In this document: positions 46,304 to 55,210 of the stretch, one piece after another
Layout of the letters: each line of letters begins with the position of its first letter
Position numbering within the stretch: position 1 is the first letter of the stretch
NCBI RefSeq assembly: GCF_000317045.1
Contig: NC_019703.1
Location: 1,104,501-1,168,500 of the forward strand
DNA: 64,000 bases
Reading direction: 5' to 3'
From: Geitlerinema sp. PCC 7407
GTDB taxonomy: Bacteria; Cyanobacteriota; Cyanobacteriia; PCC-7407
The notes under the pieces: model-generated
Told to the model about the DNA's origin: nothing
The model's database searches: none
Seen by the model: only the letters and a program-made list of their open reading frames with translations
Translations under genes and position numbers: made by a program

Positions 46304-47791
46304 CTAATCCTGAATGACAGTGCTGCTGCTAGCCCACTGATCTGCTGGAACGGCTTCGGGCAGCGGACGCATCTCTGGATGAGCCTCTCTGAGGCGATCG
46401 CCCGCAAAGCGCCGCTTGCGCAGCCACAGCATCAGCAGCCCCAGCGTCACCAGCGTAGAGCCCATCATCGCCCCGAGCAGCACCAGCTTCGTCTTGGGAG
46501 ACGTCGGATCATCCGGCAAAGAGGGATCCGCGAGCAGCTGAATTTGCGGATAGGAGCCATTGCCATTGGTCCGTCCCAAATCTAGGCTGGCCAGCGTCGA
46601 AGAAAAGACTGCCTCAGACACCTGCAAATCTCGTCGCAGGGCCTCCACCTCCGAGCTGTAGCGAGACAGCGTTTCCAGTCGGCCCTCAAGCTGCTGAATC
46701 TGCTGCTGAAGCTCGCCCGCCTGGGCTTGGAGACCTTGGAGATCGGCCTGAGAGGTCACAATATTTTGGAAAAACGTTTCCCGGGCGGTTCCCCGGCTGT
46801 CGTTGCCGCCATTGAGGCTGAGCCGCGCCAGCGCCAGAGAATCCACAGATCGGCCCAAAATCGCCTGACTGCGCTCCAGCACTGCCAGACGCGCCGCCTC
46901 CTCTTTGGCGCGGGCCCGGACCACACTGGGGTGATTGGGGCCGAGCTTGGAGGTCATCACCGTCAGGTCCGCTGTCGCCGTGCTGTACTCTTGCTGATAC
47001 TGCTGAAAGAGAGGATCAGCCTGAAGCGCGAAGGCATCAGCGGCCTCGTTGGGCGACAGTTCCAGATTCCCTGAAAGCTGAGTGTACTGGGCGTTGACGC
47101 GCTGGAGATTGGCCAGGGTTTCTGCCCGCTGACGGCGGAGGTTTTCGATATTGTTGAGCAGCTGCACAATCTGCTCATTGCTAGCAAAGCCCGTACTGGC
47201 CTGGTAGGACGAGAGACGCTGCTGGGCCGTATCTAGCTTGGCCTGGGCTGCCTGGAGGGCCGCTTCGAGATTGGCGTTTTCCTTCTCGCTTTCCTGCTTG
47301 CGCAGCTCCGCGAGGCGATATTCTAGCGCTTCATGCAGGGCGAGGGCTTTACTTTGGGCCTCTTCGGGCGTGTCAGCGCTCACCGAGAACTGCATGAGGG
47401 TCGTGTTGGGGATGATTTCGATGCGCATGCCGCCGACTTCGCTCGGGGAGACGCCGAGCTGATTGGCCGCGCGCTGGCGCACGCTGGAGCTGCCAGCCAC
47501 AAACTTATAGTTTTCCCGCGGGTCTTGGTTGCGGTTTTCGTAGGCCGAGACGCTGCGCGAAGAAGCCGCCCCAATGTCTGGCAGGTTGACGTTGGTGTAG
47601 GACTCTGGGCCGGGCAGGGTGATGGTCCACTCGCTGGTGTAGACGGGCTTGACGTTGTTGAGGTAGCTCAGGGCTACGCCCCACAGGACGCCATTGATGG
47701 CGATCGCGCTTCCTAGATAGCGAAGCCAGCGTCCTCGCTGTTCCGGTTTCTCTGTGAGGGGTCCAGAGACTGTGAGTCGTTCATCAGTCAT
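46304..47791 (-). CDS. Wzz/GumC-like polysaccharide co-polymerase
   Basis: A 495-residue inner-membrane protein that sets chain length and bridges to the exporter. It has an N-terminal membrane segment (about 25-45), a long periplasmic coiled coil (about 170-415, with ELRKQESEKENANLEAALQ and the GNVR-like SKLGPNHPSVVRARAKEE), and a C-terminal membrane segment (about 435-458). No tyrosine kinase domain is fused, so it resembles PCP-1/GumC forms without kinase. Its ATG overlaps the exporter stop by 4 bases (ATGA). Confidence 0.93.
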   Translation of the reverse strand: MTDERLTVSGPLTEKPEQRGRWLRYLGSAIAINGVLWGVALSYLNNVKPVYTSEWTITLPGPESYTNVNLPDIGAASSRSVSAYENRNQDPRENYKFVAGSSSVRQRAANQLGVSPSEVGGMRIEIIPNTTLMQFSVSADTPEEAQSKALALHEALEYRLAELRKQESEKENANLEAALQAAQAKLDTAQQRLSSYQASTGFASNEQIVQLLNNIENLRRQRAETLANLQRVNAQYTQLSGNLELSPNEAADAFALQADPLFQQYQQEYSTATADLTVMTSKLGPNHPSVVRARAKEEAARLAVLERSQAILGRSVDSLALARLSLNGGNDSRGTARETFFQNIVTSQADLQGLQAQAGELQQQIQQLEGRLETLSRYSSEVEALRRDLQVSEAVFSSTLASLDLGRTNGNGSYPQIQLLADPSLPDDPTSPKTKLVLLGAMMGSTLVTLGLLMLWLRKRRFAGDRLREAHPEMRPLPEAVPADQWASSSTVIQD

Positions 47792-48852
47792 TCAAAAATA
47801 ATCCTCTTGATCACAGAAATGGGGTTCAGAACGGTATTTAGGAAATTGAAGACGCCAGCGAGGTTTTGGACATTTGAATCGTAACAAACCACGCTGTCTT
47901 CCGGCAGGAGAAAGGGATTGGCCTCACTGGAGCCGGAGTCCTTGATCAGGCTTTCGACCGGTCGCTCCATGGCGACGGTTTCGCCGGTGTCGCGATCGGT
48001 CCGAATCAAGACGGCGGTGCGCTTGGCGTTGACCGAGCGCTTGCCGCCGACGCAGTTGGCGGCTACCACGGCCTGGGAGAAGCGGGCGCCGTAGGCGAAC
48101 TGCTCGACGGTGCCCGCGTTGCCGCGGGCGTTGTCCTCCGCCAAGTTTGAGAAGAAGACGCGAACGGTGGTGGGGGTGATCTGAGAGGGACGGACCAAGT
48201 TGGGCTGGTCTTCGGCCAGCTCCGGCACGATGACCTGATCGCCAGCGGCTAAGGGAATGTCGTCGACGGGCGATCCGGTAAAGACCCCCGAGAGATCGAC
48301 GACTTGCTCACGGTTGCCCCGCAGGACGCGCACATTGCGGACGTCGGCGTTGGGCTTGATGCCTCCGACGAGCTGGAGGGCTGAGGTGAGGTAGCGCTCT
48401 GGGGGATAGTCCCCGGACACTGTGGCGATCGAGGCGGGAAGGTCGCGACCTTTGGATTCGGCTTGGTTGATCAGGACGCGGCCTGGATCAAAAACGGCCC
48501 CGGCGATCGTGACCTGGACAGGCGCCCATTCAAAGATCTGAAGGCTGAGCTGGGAGGACTGGGGCTGGAAAAATCCGCGAGCCACCAGATCCTGAGCAAG
48601 CTGAGCTTCGATGTCTTCGACTTCTCGCCCAGCCACGGGGATGGGCGGGATGTAGGGAATCTTGAGGGTGCCATCGAGGTTGACCTCGTAGGTGGCACTC
48701 AGGCGTTCGGCTTCGGGGAGGCCTTCTTCGCCCGGGATGAAAAGCCGCAGGCGATCGCCCGGTGAAAGGGGCAGCGCCAGGGCAGGGCCGCTAGTGAGGG
48801 CGGCGAGGAGGGTGGCGGCTAGGCCAAAAAGGGAAGTCTTCCTAGAAAACAT
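47788..48852 (-). CDS. Wza-like polysaccharide export protein
   Basis: ATG 48852 gives 354 residues with a signal peptide (MFSRKTSLFGLAATLLAALTS, shown in part, cut after ALA). LPLSPGDRLRLFIPGEE and VNLDGTLKIPYIP form the Poly_export domain, followed by two SLBB-type beta-grasp units (VQVTIAGAVFDPGRVLI; later segments around DDIPLAAGDQVIVPE). Outer-membrane export of polysaccharide. No lipobox cysteine is evident at the N-terminus. It is translationally coupled to the co-polymerase. Confidence 0.92.
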   Translation of the reverse strand: MFSRKTSLFGLAATLLAALTSGPALALPLSPGDRLRLFIPGEEGLPEAERLSATYEVNLDGTLKIPYIPPIPVAGREVEDIEAQLAQDLVARGFFQPQSSQLSLQIFEWAPVQVTIAGAVFDPGRVLINQAESKGRDLPASIATVSGDYPPERYLTSALQLVGGIKPNADVRNVRVLRGNREQVVDLSGVFTGSPVDDIPLAAGDQVIVPELAEDQPNLVRPSQITPTTVRVFFSNLAEDNARGNAGTVEQFAYGARFSQAVVAANCVGGKRSVNAKRTAVLIRTDRDTGETVAMERPVESLIKDSGSSEANPFLLPEDSVVCYDSNVQNLAGVFNFLNTVLNPISVIKRIIFE

Positions 48853-49091
48853 GGACGCACTAATACCGATCGAGGGACTGGGCAATAGGCCTCGCGGCGG
48901 GAGGTGAGCGGTGCCAAGGGCGATCGCGCAAACCCCCGCAGTCAATCTTGATTCTGTCGTTCGGAGAATCCTCATTAACTAGGCGTTCAGCGGGAGTTCT
49001 GAGGCGCTGGGCGAGAATTCTTTCTGATGGTAGAGGGAAAGAGGGCGATCGCGAATACGGCTTTCGGAGGGTTTCCGAGGACGCTTCGCTG

Positions 49092-50396
49092 TTAGCTAGC
49101 AAGCCCCAAAGACTGAGACTTTTGTTTCCGCTCCAAAGTTTCCAGAAAAACCTGCTTATAGAGGTCGGCAATGTCCCACCAGCGCAGCAGAATCTGCCGG
49201 TCTTTGAGGGTGCCATTGTCGATGTCGCGGAGAATCTGATCGGCCATGTGGTGGAGCGTTTCCCGACTGGGCAGATTCCGGAAAAACTGCTGGTAGGCCT
49301 CCACATCATTGCCAACCAAAAAACCGTACTGGCCGCCCCCGAGCAGCGTCTCCATGCGATCGCACGGAATGCTCAAAACGGGACGCCCGCAGGAGAGATA
49401 CTCCGGCACCTTCAGGCTGGCGCAGGTAAACTGGTCCGCCATGTATAGGTACTTGTTGTAGGGCGCCACTGTCAGGTCCGCTGCCCCGATGTAGCGGGCC
49501 GCCTCCTTCTGGGCGAGGCGACCGTGAAACACCGCAGATGCACCGCTTTGGCGAGCCAAAGCTTCGAGCTCCTCGCGCTTGCTGCCGTCTCCCACCACGT
49601 GGAGCACCACATTGGCCGGTTTCTCGCGACCGAGGGCCTCGAGGATGGGCGCGGGCTCTTGGATGAAGCGGTTGAGGGAGCCCACATAGGTCAGCACGTA
49701 GGCGTCCTGGGGAATCCCCAGCTCCTGGCGACACTGGGCGCGATCGCGCGGCGCAAAGGTGTCCGGATCCACGCCGTAGGGAATGGGATAGATAGGGGTA
49801 GCGGGCTTGACGTAGCCGTAATCCTGCAAGAAGGTCTTCATTTCGGGGGTTTCGGCGACGATGCTGTCGACGCGATCGCACCACCGCTCCCGCAGATAGG
49901 GCCGCAGACGCTGAAAGCCAATGCTAGCGGCTTTCTTGGCCAGGCTCATCTGAGGCGCCTTGGGATACTTGTACATCGCCTCCACCAAAATCACCGTTGG
50001 CACGCCGTAGCGACCGAAAGCGCTGGAAAACGCTCCCAAAATGGGCCACTCTTTCTCAAAAACCAGGTCAAAGTCCCGGGCATGACGGGCCGCAAACTCC
50101 TGGATTTGGCGGCGGCACTTCCACAGGGCAACGTAGTTTTCGGGGACACAGTAGGAAAAGGTGTTGAGCTTTTCGCGCTCTGACATGGTGTGGGGGTCTA
50201 CCAACGTCAGGTACTTGTGCTCGATGTGGTCGGCTTCGCTGGTGTCGAGCACCTTGCGATAGACCAGGGTGATGTCAAAGTCCTTTTCCAGGTAGGGCAC
50301 CATGGGAAGGGTGCTCAGGACGTAGGGCGATCGCGGCTGGTACTGAATGCCCGGCAGCGCGAGACAAATGCGCGGTTTGCGGGAGGAGGTCACCAT
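49092..50396 (-). CDS. Family 4 glycosyltransferase
   Basis: GT-B fold retaining glycosyltransferase, 434 residues. The acceptor domain occupies 1-200. The donor domain begins near PIYPIPYGVDPDTF, then YVLTYVGSLNR, VVLHVVGDGSKREELEALA and VPEYLSCGRPVLSIPCD with an E-x7-E-like end. The N-terminal half is more divergent than typical GT4. It is separated from the exporter gene by 239 bases. Confidence 0.9.
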   Translation of the reverse strand: MVTSSRKPRICLALPGIQYQPRSPYVLSTLPMVPYLEKDFDITLVYRKVLDTSEADHIEHKYLTLVDPHTMSEREKLNTFSYCVPENYVALWKCRRQIQEFAARHARDFDLVFEKEWPILGAFSSAFGRYGVPTVILVEAMYKYPKAPQMSLAKKAASIGFQRLRPYLRERWCDRVDSIVAETPEMKTFLQDYGYVKPATPIYPIPYGVDPDTFAPRDRAQCRQELGIPQDAYVLTYVGSLNRFIQEPAPILEALGREKPANVVLHVVGDGSKREELEALARQSGASAVFHGRLAQKEAARYIGAADLTVAPYNKYLYMADQFTCASLKVPEYLSCGRPVLSIPCDRMETLLGGGQYGFLVGNDVEAYQQFFRNLPSRETLHHMADQILRDIDNGTLKDRQILLRWWDIADLYKQVFLETLERKQKSQSLGLAS

Positions 50397-50530
50397 GGGG
50401 ACTGTACTGCACTGAATAAGGGAAGAAACGTCAGGGCGTTGGCGATGCAGCCCAACACTGCCAGGTTCACAAGGGCGCTCCTCAGTAAAATTCCTTAGGA
50501 GCTACGCCGCAGGGAAAGGCATTTCCGGAT

Positions 50531-51259
50531 TTAAGACTGCGTCGCCGCAATCACGTGGTGAACTTCTGCCTCGACGGCTTGGGCAGCCGCCTGAGTTTCG
50601 CCGCGCCGACCAATCACCTTGGCCGGGACGCCCACGGCGATCGAGTAGGGCGGCAGGCTCTTGGTGACCACAGCCCCCGAGCCCACAACGCTGCCTCGGC
50701 CGATGGTGACGCCATCGAGGACGCGGACGCCGCTGCCGAGCCAGGAGTCTTCTTCGATCACGATGCCTTTGTAGCTGTTGCCTTGCTGACAGATGGGGCG
50801 GTTGGGGTCAGCGAAGTTGTGGTTGTTGGCGTAGATCCCGGAATGGGAGGCGATCATGCAGTTTTTGCCGATGCGGATGGCGTCGCCCGATAGGCAAGTG
50901 TAGGGGCCGATGTAGGTGTTTTCGCCCACTTCGATGAAGCCCTGACGATGGGTCTTGATGTCGACGCCCCGATCCAGGTGGGCGTAGTCGTGCAGGTGGA
51001 TGCGGCTGCCCTGGCCGATGCTGCGAATGCGCACGTACCGGTGAAGCTGGACGGAGTAGCCCAGCTCGATGCCTTGGGTCATGGCGAATTCGACGTTGGG
51101 CTGGATATCGGTGCGATCGCCCACCCGCGCGAAGATTTGCCGGTAGAGCAGCCGCCGCAGAATCCGGCCCGGACTCAGGGGAATCCAGCCGATGCTGGTA
51201 ATCAAGAGGGACTCAAGCCAGGTGGGTTGCTTGCCGGGAGTGGTTTTGGGTGCAGTCAT
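50531..51259 (-). CDS. Left-handed beta-helix acyltransferase
   Basis: A 242-residue WbbJ/LacA/CysE-like acyltransferase. Hexapeptide repeats ([LIV]-G-x4) run from about residue 55 to 200 (IGQGSRIHLHDYAHL, VGENTYIGPYTCL, GDAIRIGKNCMIAS, SWLGSGVRVLDGVTIGRGSVVGSGAVVTKSLP). The His in IYANNHNF is a candidate catalytic residue. It probably acetylates a sugar of the polysaccharide repeat unit; this is inferred from context. Confidence 0.9.
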   Translation of the reverse strand: MTAPKTTPGKQPTWLESLLITSIGWIPLSPGRILRRLLYRQIFARVGDRTDIQPNVEFAMTQGIELGYSVQLHRYVRIRSIGQGSRIHLHDYAHLDRGVDIKTHRQGFIEVGENTYIGPYTCLSGDAIRIGKNCMIASHSGIYANNHNFADPNRPICQQGNSYKGIVIEEDSWLGSGVRVLDGVTIGRGSVVGSGAVVTKSLPPYSIAVGVPAKVIGRRGETQAAAQAVEAEVHHVIAATQS

Positions 51260-51338
51260 AGTGAGGATGTCTCTGCCCTGGGGGGCAGTGCCAACAGAAT
51301 GGGAAGAAAAAGTCAGTCAGGGGGCGATCGCCCTCAGC

Positions 51339-51372
51339 AAAAAGGCAGGTGAGCGATAGGCCCGACCTGCCT
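51339..51372 (-). terminator. Intrinsic terminator after the first phosphatase-like gene
   Basis: Minus strand: AGGCAGGT, 14-base loop, ACCTGCCT, TTTT. It lies 9 bases past the stop of the gene at 51381-53036. Confidence 0.7.
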
Positions 51373-51380
51373 CCAGGAAA

Positions 51381-53036
51381 TTAGCTCGCCAACACCTTGG
51401 TCTTCAGCAGCGCCTTGCCTTCACACTGCTCCGGAATCGGCGCATCCATCAGGCTCAAGATCGTCGGCGCCAGATCCAGCGCGTGGCCGGTCACCTCGGA
51501 GTGCGCCTCCACCTCAGGCCCCTGAACAAACAGGAAGCCCTGGGAGCGGTGGCTGCCCGTCCGGAAGTGCGGCACCGGGCCAATGCGGCCCACCGTCGGG
51601 CTGTCCACGATATCCGTGGCGTACTGCTCTTGCCAGAGCACCACCAGGTCCGCATCGGGCAGCTTCGGATCGTTGTCCAGCGCTGATTTGCGGGTCCGCA
51701 TCACCTCCGTCACCATGGGCGTGCCGGTGCGGGCGTCCTTCATCTGGCGCAGCTCCCGCGTGATTTCTTCGCACACAGCGTCGTACTCTTCCGGCGTCAC
51801 GATGCCATTGGCTTCGCGGCCTTTTAGGTTGATCCGGATGTAGCCCTCGGAGAAGCTCGGCAGCGCAAAGGCCTTCATCTGGGGCCAGCAAGGCTTGTAC
51901 CACTCCGTCGGCTGGAAGCAGAGGGGATCGGACTGCTCATTGAGCAGGTGAGGCGACACCAGATCCGGGCCTTGGCTACGACCAAACAGGGGCTCCAGCT
52001 TCTTGAAAACCTTGTAGGGAGCCTTGCTGCGCAGGAAGCTGCGGAGCGGATTGGTGTCGTGCTTGCGGGACCAGACATCCCACAGCCAGGAGTCCTTTTG
52101 GCAGCGGGCGATCGGCGCACCTGGGGGCGTATTGGGGTCGCCCTTGGCCAGGCCGTACTGGCCCGGGAAGCTCCAGCGATAGAGGAACTCCGGCAAGAAG
52201 GTGCCGCTGGGCAGGTCCATGATATTGGAGGCCATGCCGTGGGCCGAAAACACCACGACGTAGGCGTCTTCGGGGGCCGCGCTGATGATTTCTGCGATCG
52301 CCCGGTCGATCGCCTGGAACACCGACAGCATCATATCTCCCGACGCCAGCGGCTTGAACACCTCATACAGTGGGTGATCCGGCTGGCTCAGGTGCCACAT
52401 AAAGTGGCCCGCCGCGTGGGCTTCCCCAAACATCGTCAGCAGCAAATCCCAGCGATCGCGCTTCAGCAGGTCGCGGCAAATCTTGCCCCGCCGCTCGATG
52501 CCCGTCTCCAGGACCTGACGCAGCTTCTCCAGCCCCTTGAGGTCGTAGCAGTCCGCGTGGTCCTCGTGCAGGCCGGGGTGAGGACCATACTGATCCACGA
52601 TCTCCTGAAACAGGCTCTCTGGCTGAGAATGGCTCGGCGTCTGGGGCGAGTGAGCCCCCCAGGCCAGGACCTGTACCCCGTTGACATCCTCCGACAGCGT
52701 CGTCTGCGGCATATCAAACACCGCCACGCGATAGTCCGGGCCGAGGGCATAGAAGGGTTTGAACTCGTCAAACTCGTAGGCCTCGACCAGATCCGCTTCG
52801 TACTTGTCCGGCTGAAACTTGATCGGCGACCAATATCCCGTCTTGTGGGGAGAGCACCCCGTCAAGAACGTTGTCCACGGCGTCTCCGCCCGGTAATAGT
52901 CAAAGTTTTGGATCCGTCCGTAAGCGCCCTGCTCCCGCAGACGACGCAGGGTCGGTAGATGGCCTTCTGCCAGCCAGCGCTCAATCACGGGCGGCTCAGC
53001 GGCATCCAAGCCAATAGCAATGACGGGCCTCTTCAT
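51381..53036 (-). CDS. Alkaline-phosphatase-superfamily protein (copy 1)
   Basis: A 551-residue protein of the type I phosphodiesterase/nucleotide-pyrophosphatase group. IAIGLDAAEPPVIERWL carries the first metal Asp (Asp11), TPWTTFLTG the nucleophile Thr (55/56), and FGEAHAAGHFMWHL the His pair (207 and 211). The late motif, usually SDHG, is SAHGMASN, so Ala265 replaces a metal Asp. No signal peptide, so presumably cytosolic. Within a polysaccharide locus it may act on phospho-linked sugar substituents; this is inference. It is a tandem paralogue of the gene at 53126-54787, 89 bases away. Confidence 0.88.
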   Translation of the reverse strand: MKRPVIAIGLDAAEPPVIERWLAEGHLPTLRRLREQGAYGRIQNFDYYRAETPWTTFLTGCSPHKTGYWSPIKFQPDKYEADLVEAYEFDEFKPFYALGPDYRVAVFDMPQTTLSEDVNGVQVLAWGAHSPQTPSHSQPESLFQEIVDQYGPHPGLHEDHADCYDLKGLEKLRQVLETGIERRGKICRDLLKRDRWDLLLTMFGEAHAAGHFMWHLSQPDHPLYEVFKPLASGDMMLSVFQAIDRAIAEIISAAPEDAYVVVFSAHGMASNIMDLPSGTFLPEFLYRWSFPGQYGLAKGDPNTPPGAPIARCQKDSWLWDVWSRKHDTNPLRSFLRSKAPYKVFKKLEPLFGRSQGPDLVSPHLLNEQSDPLCFQPTEWYKPCWPQMKAFALPSFSEGYIRINLKGREANGIVTPEEYDAVCEEITRELRQMKDARTGTPMVTEVMRTRKSALDNDPKLPDADLVVLWQEQYATDIVDSPTVGRIGPVPHFRTGSHRSQGFLFVQGPEVEAHSEVTGHALDLAPTILSLMDAPIPEQCEGKALLKTKVLAS

Positions 53037-53125
53037 ATCCTTCTCCGTGGAAACTGCTCAAATAACGGGGAAAACAAGTGATATCCGGGCTTTGTGAGCC
53101 CTGTCAGCTCAGGAGGCGATCGCCC

Positions 53126-54787
53126 CTAGCTCGAGAGCACCGGCACATTGACCAGCGGCTTGCCCTCGTACTGCGCCGGAATCGGCGCCTCCATCAAGCT
53201 CAAAATCGTCGGCGCCAAATCCAGCGCGTGACCCGTCGGCAGCGAAGCCCCCGCCTGGACCGCTGGACCACTCGCCACCAAAAACCCTTCCGATCGATGG
53301 CTGCCCGTGCGCAGATAAGGCACCGGACCAATCTGACCAAATTCCGAGCTCGTCACCGTATCCGTCGTGTAAGCTTCCTGCCAGATCACCACCAAGTCTG
53401 CATCGGGCAGCTTTGGATCGCTGTCGAGGGCCGACTGGCGCGTGCGGATGATGTCCTTCACCATCGGCGTTCCCGTGCGGGCATCCTTCATCTGGCGCAG
53501 CTTCTGGACGATCTCATCACACACCGCGTCATACTCCGCCGGGTCCACCACGCCCTGAGGCTCTCGGCCCTTCAGGTTGATCCGGATGTAGCCCTCGGAG
53601 AAGCTCGGCAGTGCAAAGGCCTTCATCTGCGTCCAGAAAGGCTTGTACCACAGCGCCGGCTGGAAATAGAGCGGGTCCCCTTCGGCTTGCAGCTGGAACG
53701 GCGAGAGCAGCTCTTTGCCGCGAGCCTTGCCAAACAGGGGCGCCAGCTTGTTAAACACCTTCGTGGGCAGCTTCTGGCGCAAGAACCCTTTGAGGGAATT
53801 GGTTTCGTGCTTGAGGCTCCACATGGTTCCCAGCCAGCCCCGCTTGGCCCGAGCCCCCGCCATGGGCGCGGCGGGCACCTGGCCATCGGCGCGGTAGGCC
53901 AGCCCGTACTCACCGGGGAAATTCCAGCGATAGAGGAACTCTGGCAAAAAGAACATGCTGGGCAGGTCCATCACATTGGAGCCCATGCCGTGGGCCGCAA
54001 AAACGAGGATGTGCGCATTTGCCGGTGCGGCGCTGACAATGTCGCCCACCGCCCGGTCAACGGCCTTGAATACCGACAGCAGCGGGTCTTGGGCCAGCTT
54101 GCCGCCCACCACCGGATAGAGGGGATGGTCCTCTTGGCTCAGGTGCCAGAAGTAGTGACCTGCCGAGTGAGTCTCGCCAAAAATGGTGAGCAGCAGGTCC
54201 CAGGGTTCGCGCTGCAGCAGGTCCTGGCAAATCTTGGCGCGGCGATCGATGCCGACTTCCAGCTTTTGGCGCAGCTCATCGAGGGCCGCCACATCGAGAG
54301 TGCTGGCGTGGTCTTCCCGCAGGGTGGGGTGCTCTCCGTGCTGCTCAATGATGTCCTGGAGCAGGTTCGCGGGCAGGGAGTGGCTCGGGGTCATGGGCGA
54401 GTGGGCTCCCCAGGCGAGCACCTGAATGCCATTGACTGTGTCCGAGAGCGGCGCTTGAGGCATGTCAAAGACCGCCACCCGGTGGCCGTCCTTGAGGGCA
54501 TAGAAGGGCGGATGCTCCTGGAAGTCGTAAGCGCCGATCTCTTCCGCGCTGTAGTCCGCTTGGTGGAACTTGACAGGTGACCAGTAGCCGGTGTTGTGGG
54601 GCGAAGCGCCGGTCAAAAAGGTCGTCCAGGGCGTCTCTGCGCGATAGTACTCAAAGTTATTGAGCCGGGTGTACGCGCCTTGATCGCGCAGGCGCTGAAG
54701 GTTCGGCAGGTGGCCGTCGGCCATCCACTTCTCAACCAGAGAAGGTTCCGCTGCATCAAGCCCAATTGCGATAACAGGATTTTTCAT
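53126..54787 (-). CDS. Alkaline-phosphatase-superfamily protein (copy 2)
   Basis: ATG 54787 (553 residues, starting MKNPVIAIGLDAAEPSLVEKW) aligns with the paralogue start; a 27-residue extension in the longer frame does not. Motifs match copy 1: TPWTTFLTGASPH, FGETHSAGHYFWHL and VFAAHGMGSN (Ala instead of the metal Asp again). Some DNA segments are almost identical between copies (about 55 bases near 51828-51883 and 53574-53629), while others have diverged, as after tandem duplication with local conversion. The rare pairing suggests two related substrates. Confidence 0.88.
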   Translation of the reverse strand: MKNPVIAIGLDAAEPSLVEKWMADGHLPNLQRLRDQGAYTRLNNFEYYRAETPWTTFLTGASPHNTGYWSPVKFHQADYSAEEIGAYDFQEHPPFYALKDGHRVAVFDMPQAPLSDTVNGIQVLAWGAHSPMTPSHSLPANLLQDIIEQHGEHPTLREDHASTLDVAALDELRQKLEVGIDRRAKICQDLLQREPWDLLLTIFGETHSAGHYFWHLSQEDHPLYPVVGGKLAQDPLLSVFKAVDRAVGDIVSAAPANAHILVFAAHGMGSNVMDLPSMFFLPEFLYRWNFPGEYGLAYRADGQVPAAPMAGARAKRGWLGTMWSLKHETNSLKGFLRQKLPTKVFNKLAPLFGKARGKELLSPFQLQAEGDPLYFQPALWYKPFWTQMKAFALPSFSEGYIRINLKGREPQGVVDPAEYDAVCDEIVQKLRQMKDARTGTPMVKDIIRTRQSALDSDPKLPDADLVVIWQEAYTTDTVTSSEFGQIGPVPYLRTGSHRSEGFLVASGPAVQAGASLPTGHALDLAPTILSLMEAPIPAQYEGKPLVNVPVLSS

Positions 54788-55083
54788 GTCAATACTTCTG
54801 GTCCTGGATGAGGTCACGCACACCCTGAGTCGAGGCAGGATGCGAAGCGCGGGTCGAGTCAACAGCATTGCTGCGGAGGAAATACCGAGGCAGCTACTTA
54901 GATACGTTAGTGGTTGAGACTCTCTGGCGGGTTAAAACTCCTCGAAGATATCTAGGGCTTGCGTAAACTTTGAGTAAAGTTTCCTTGGAAATACTGAGGA
55001 AAGTGAGCTGAAGCTTTGAGGTTTCTAGGCCAGTTGTTCCTTTGCAACGGGCTGAAATCGGGCAGTGCTCTGCAAATTCCCGC
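54788..55083. other. Intergenic stretch upstream of copy 2
   Basis: About 295 bases that probably hold the promoter of the tandem phosphatase-like pair. Frames in it look spurious. Confidence 0.45.
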
Positions 55084-55117
55084 AAAAAAAGACGCGCAGG
55101 GAGAAGCTGCACGTCTT
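55084..55117 (-). terminator. Intrinsic terminator after the WecG-like gene
   Basis: Minus strand: AAGACGTGCAG, 7-base loop, CTGCGCGTCTT, then a run of T. It lies 94 bases past the stop of the gene at 55211-55984. Confidence 0.85.
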
Positions 55118-55210
55118 AGAGCAGGTTGTTGCCTCAGGAAGCTTTGACCCTTGGGGAGGATAAAAAGTCACGAGTTCCTCACCGTTGCTCAGAACAGCAG
55201 GGCGACAAGG

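Noticed and set aside
51948-54580. Long frames (336 and 500 codons) antisense to both phosphatase-like genes
   Set aside because: Parallel shadows of two paralogous genes give similar-looking proteins on the other strand, so their similarity is not evidence of coding.
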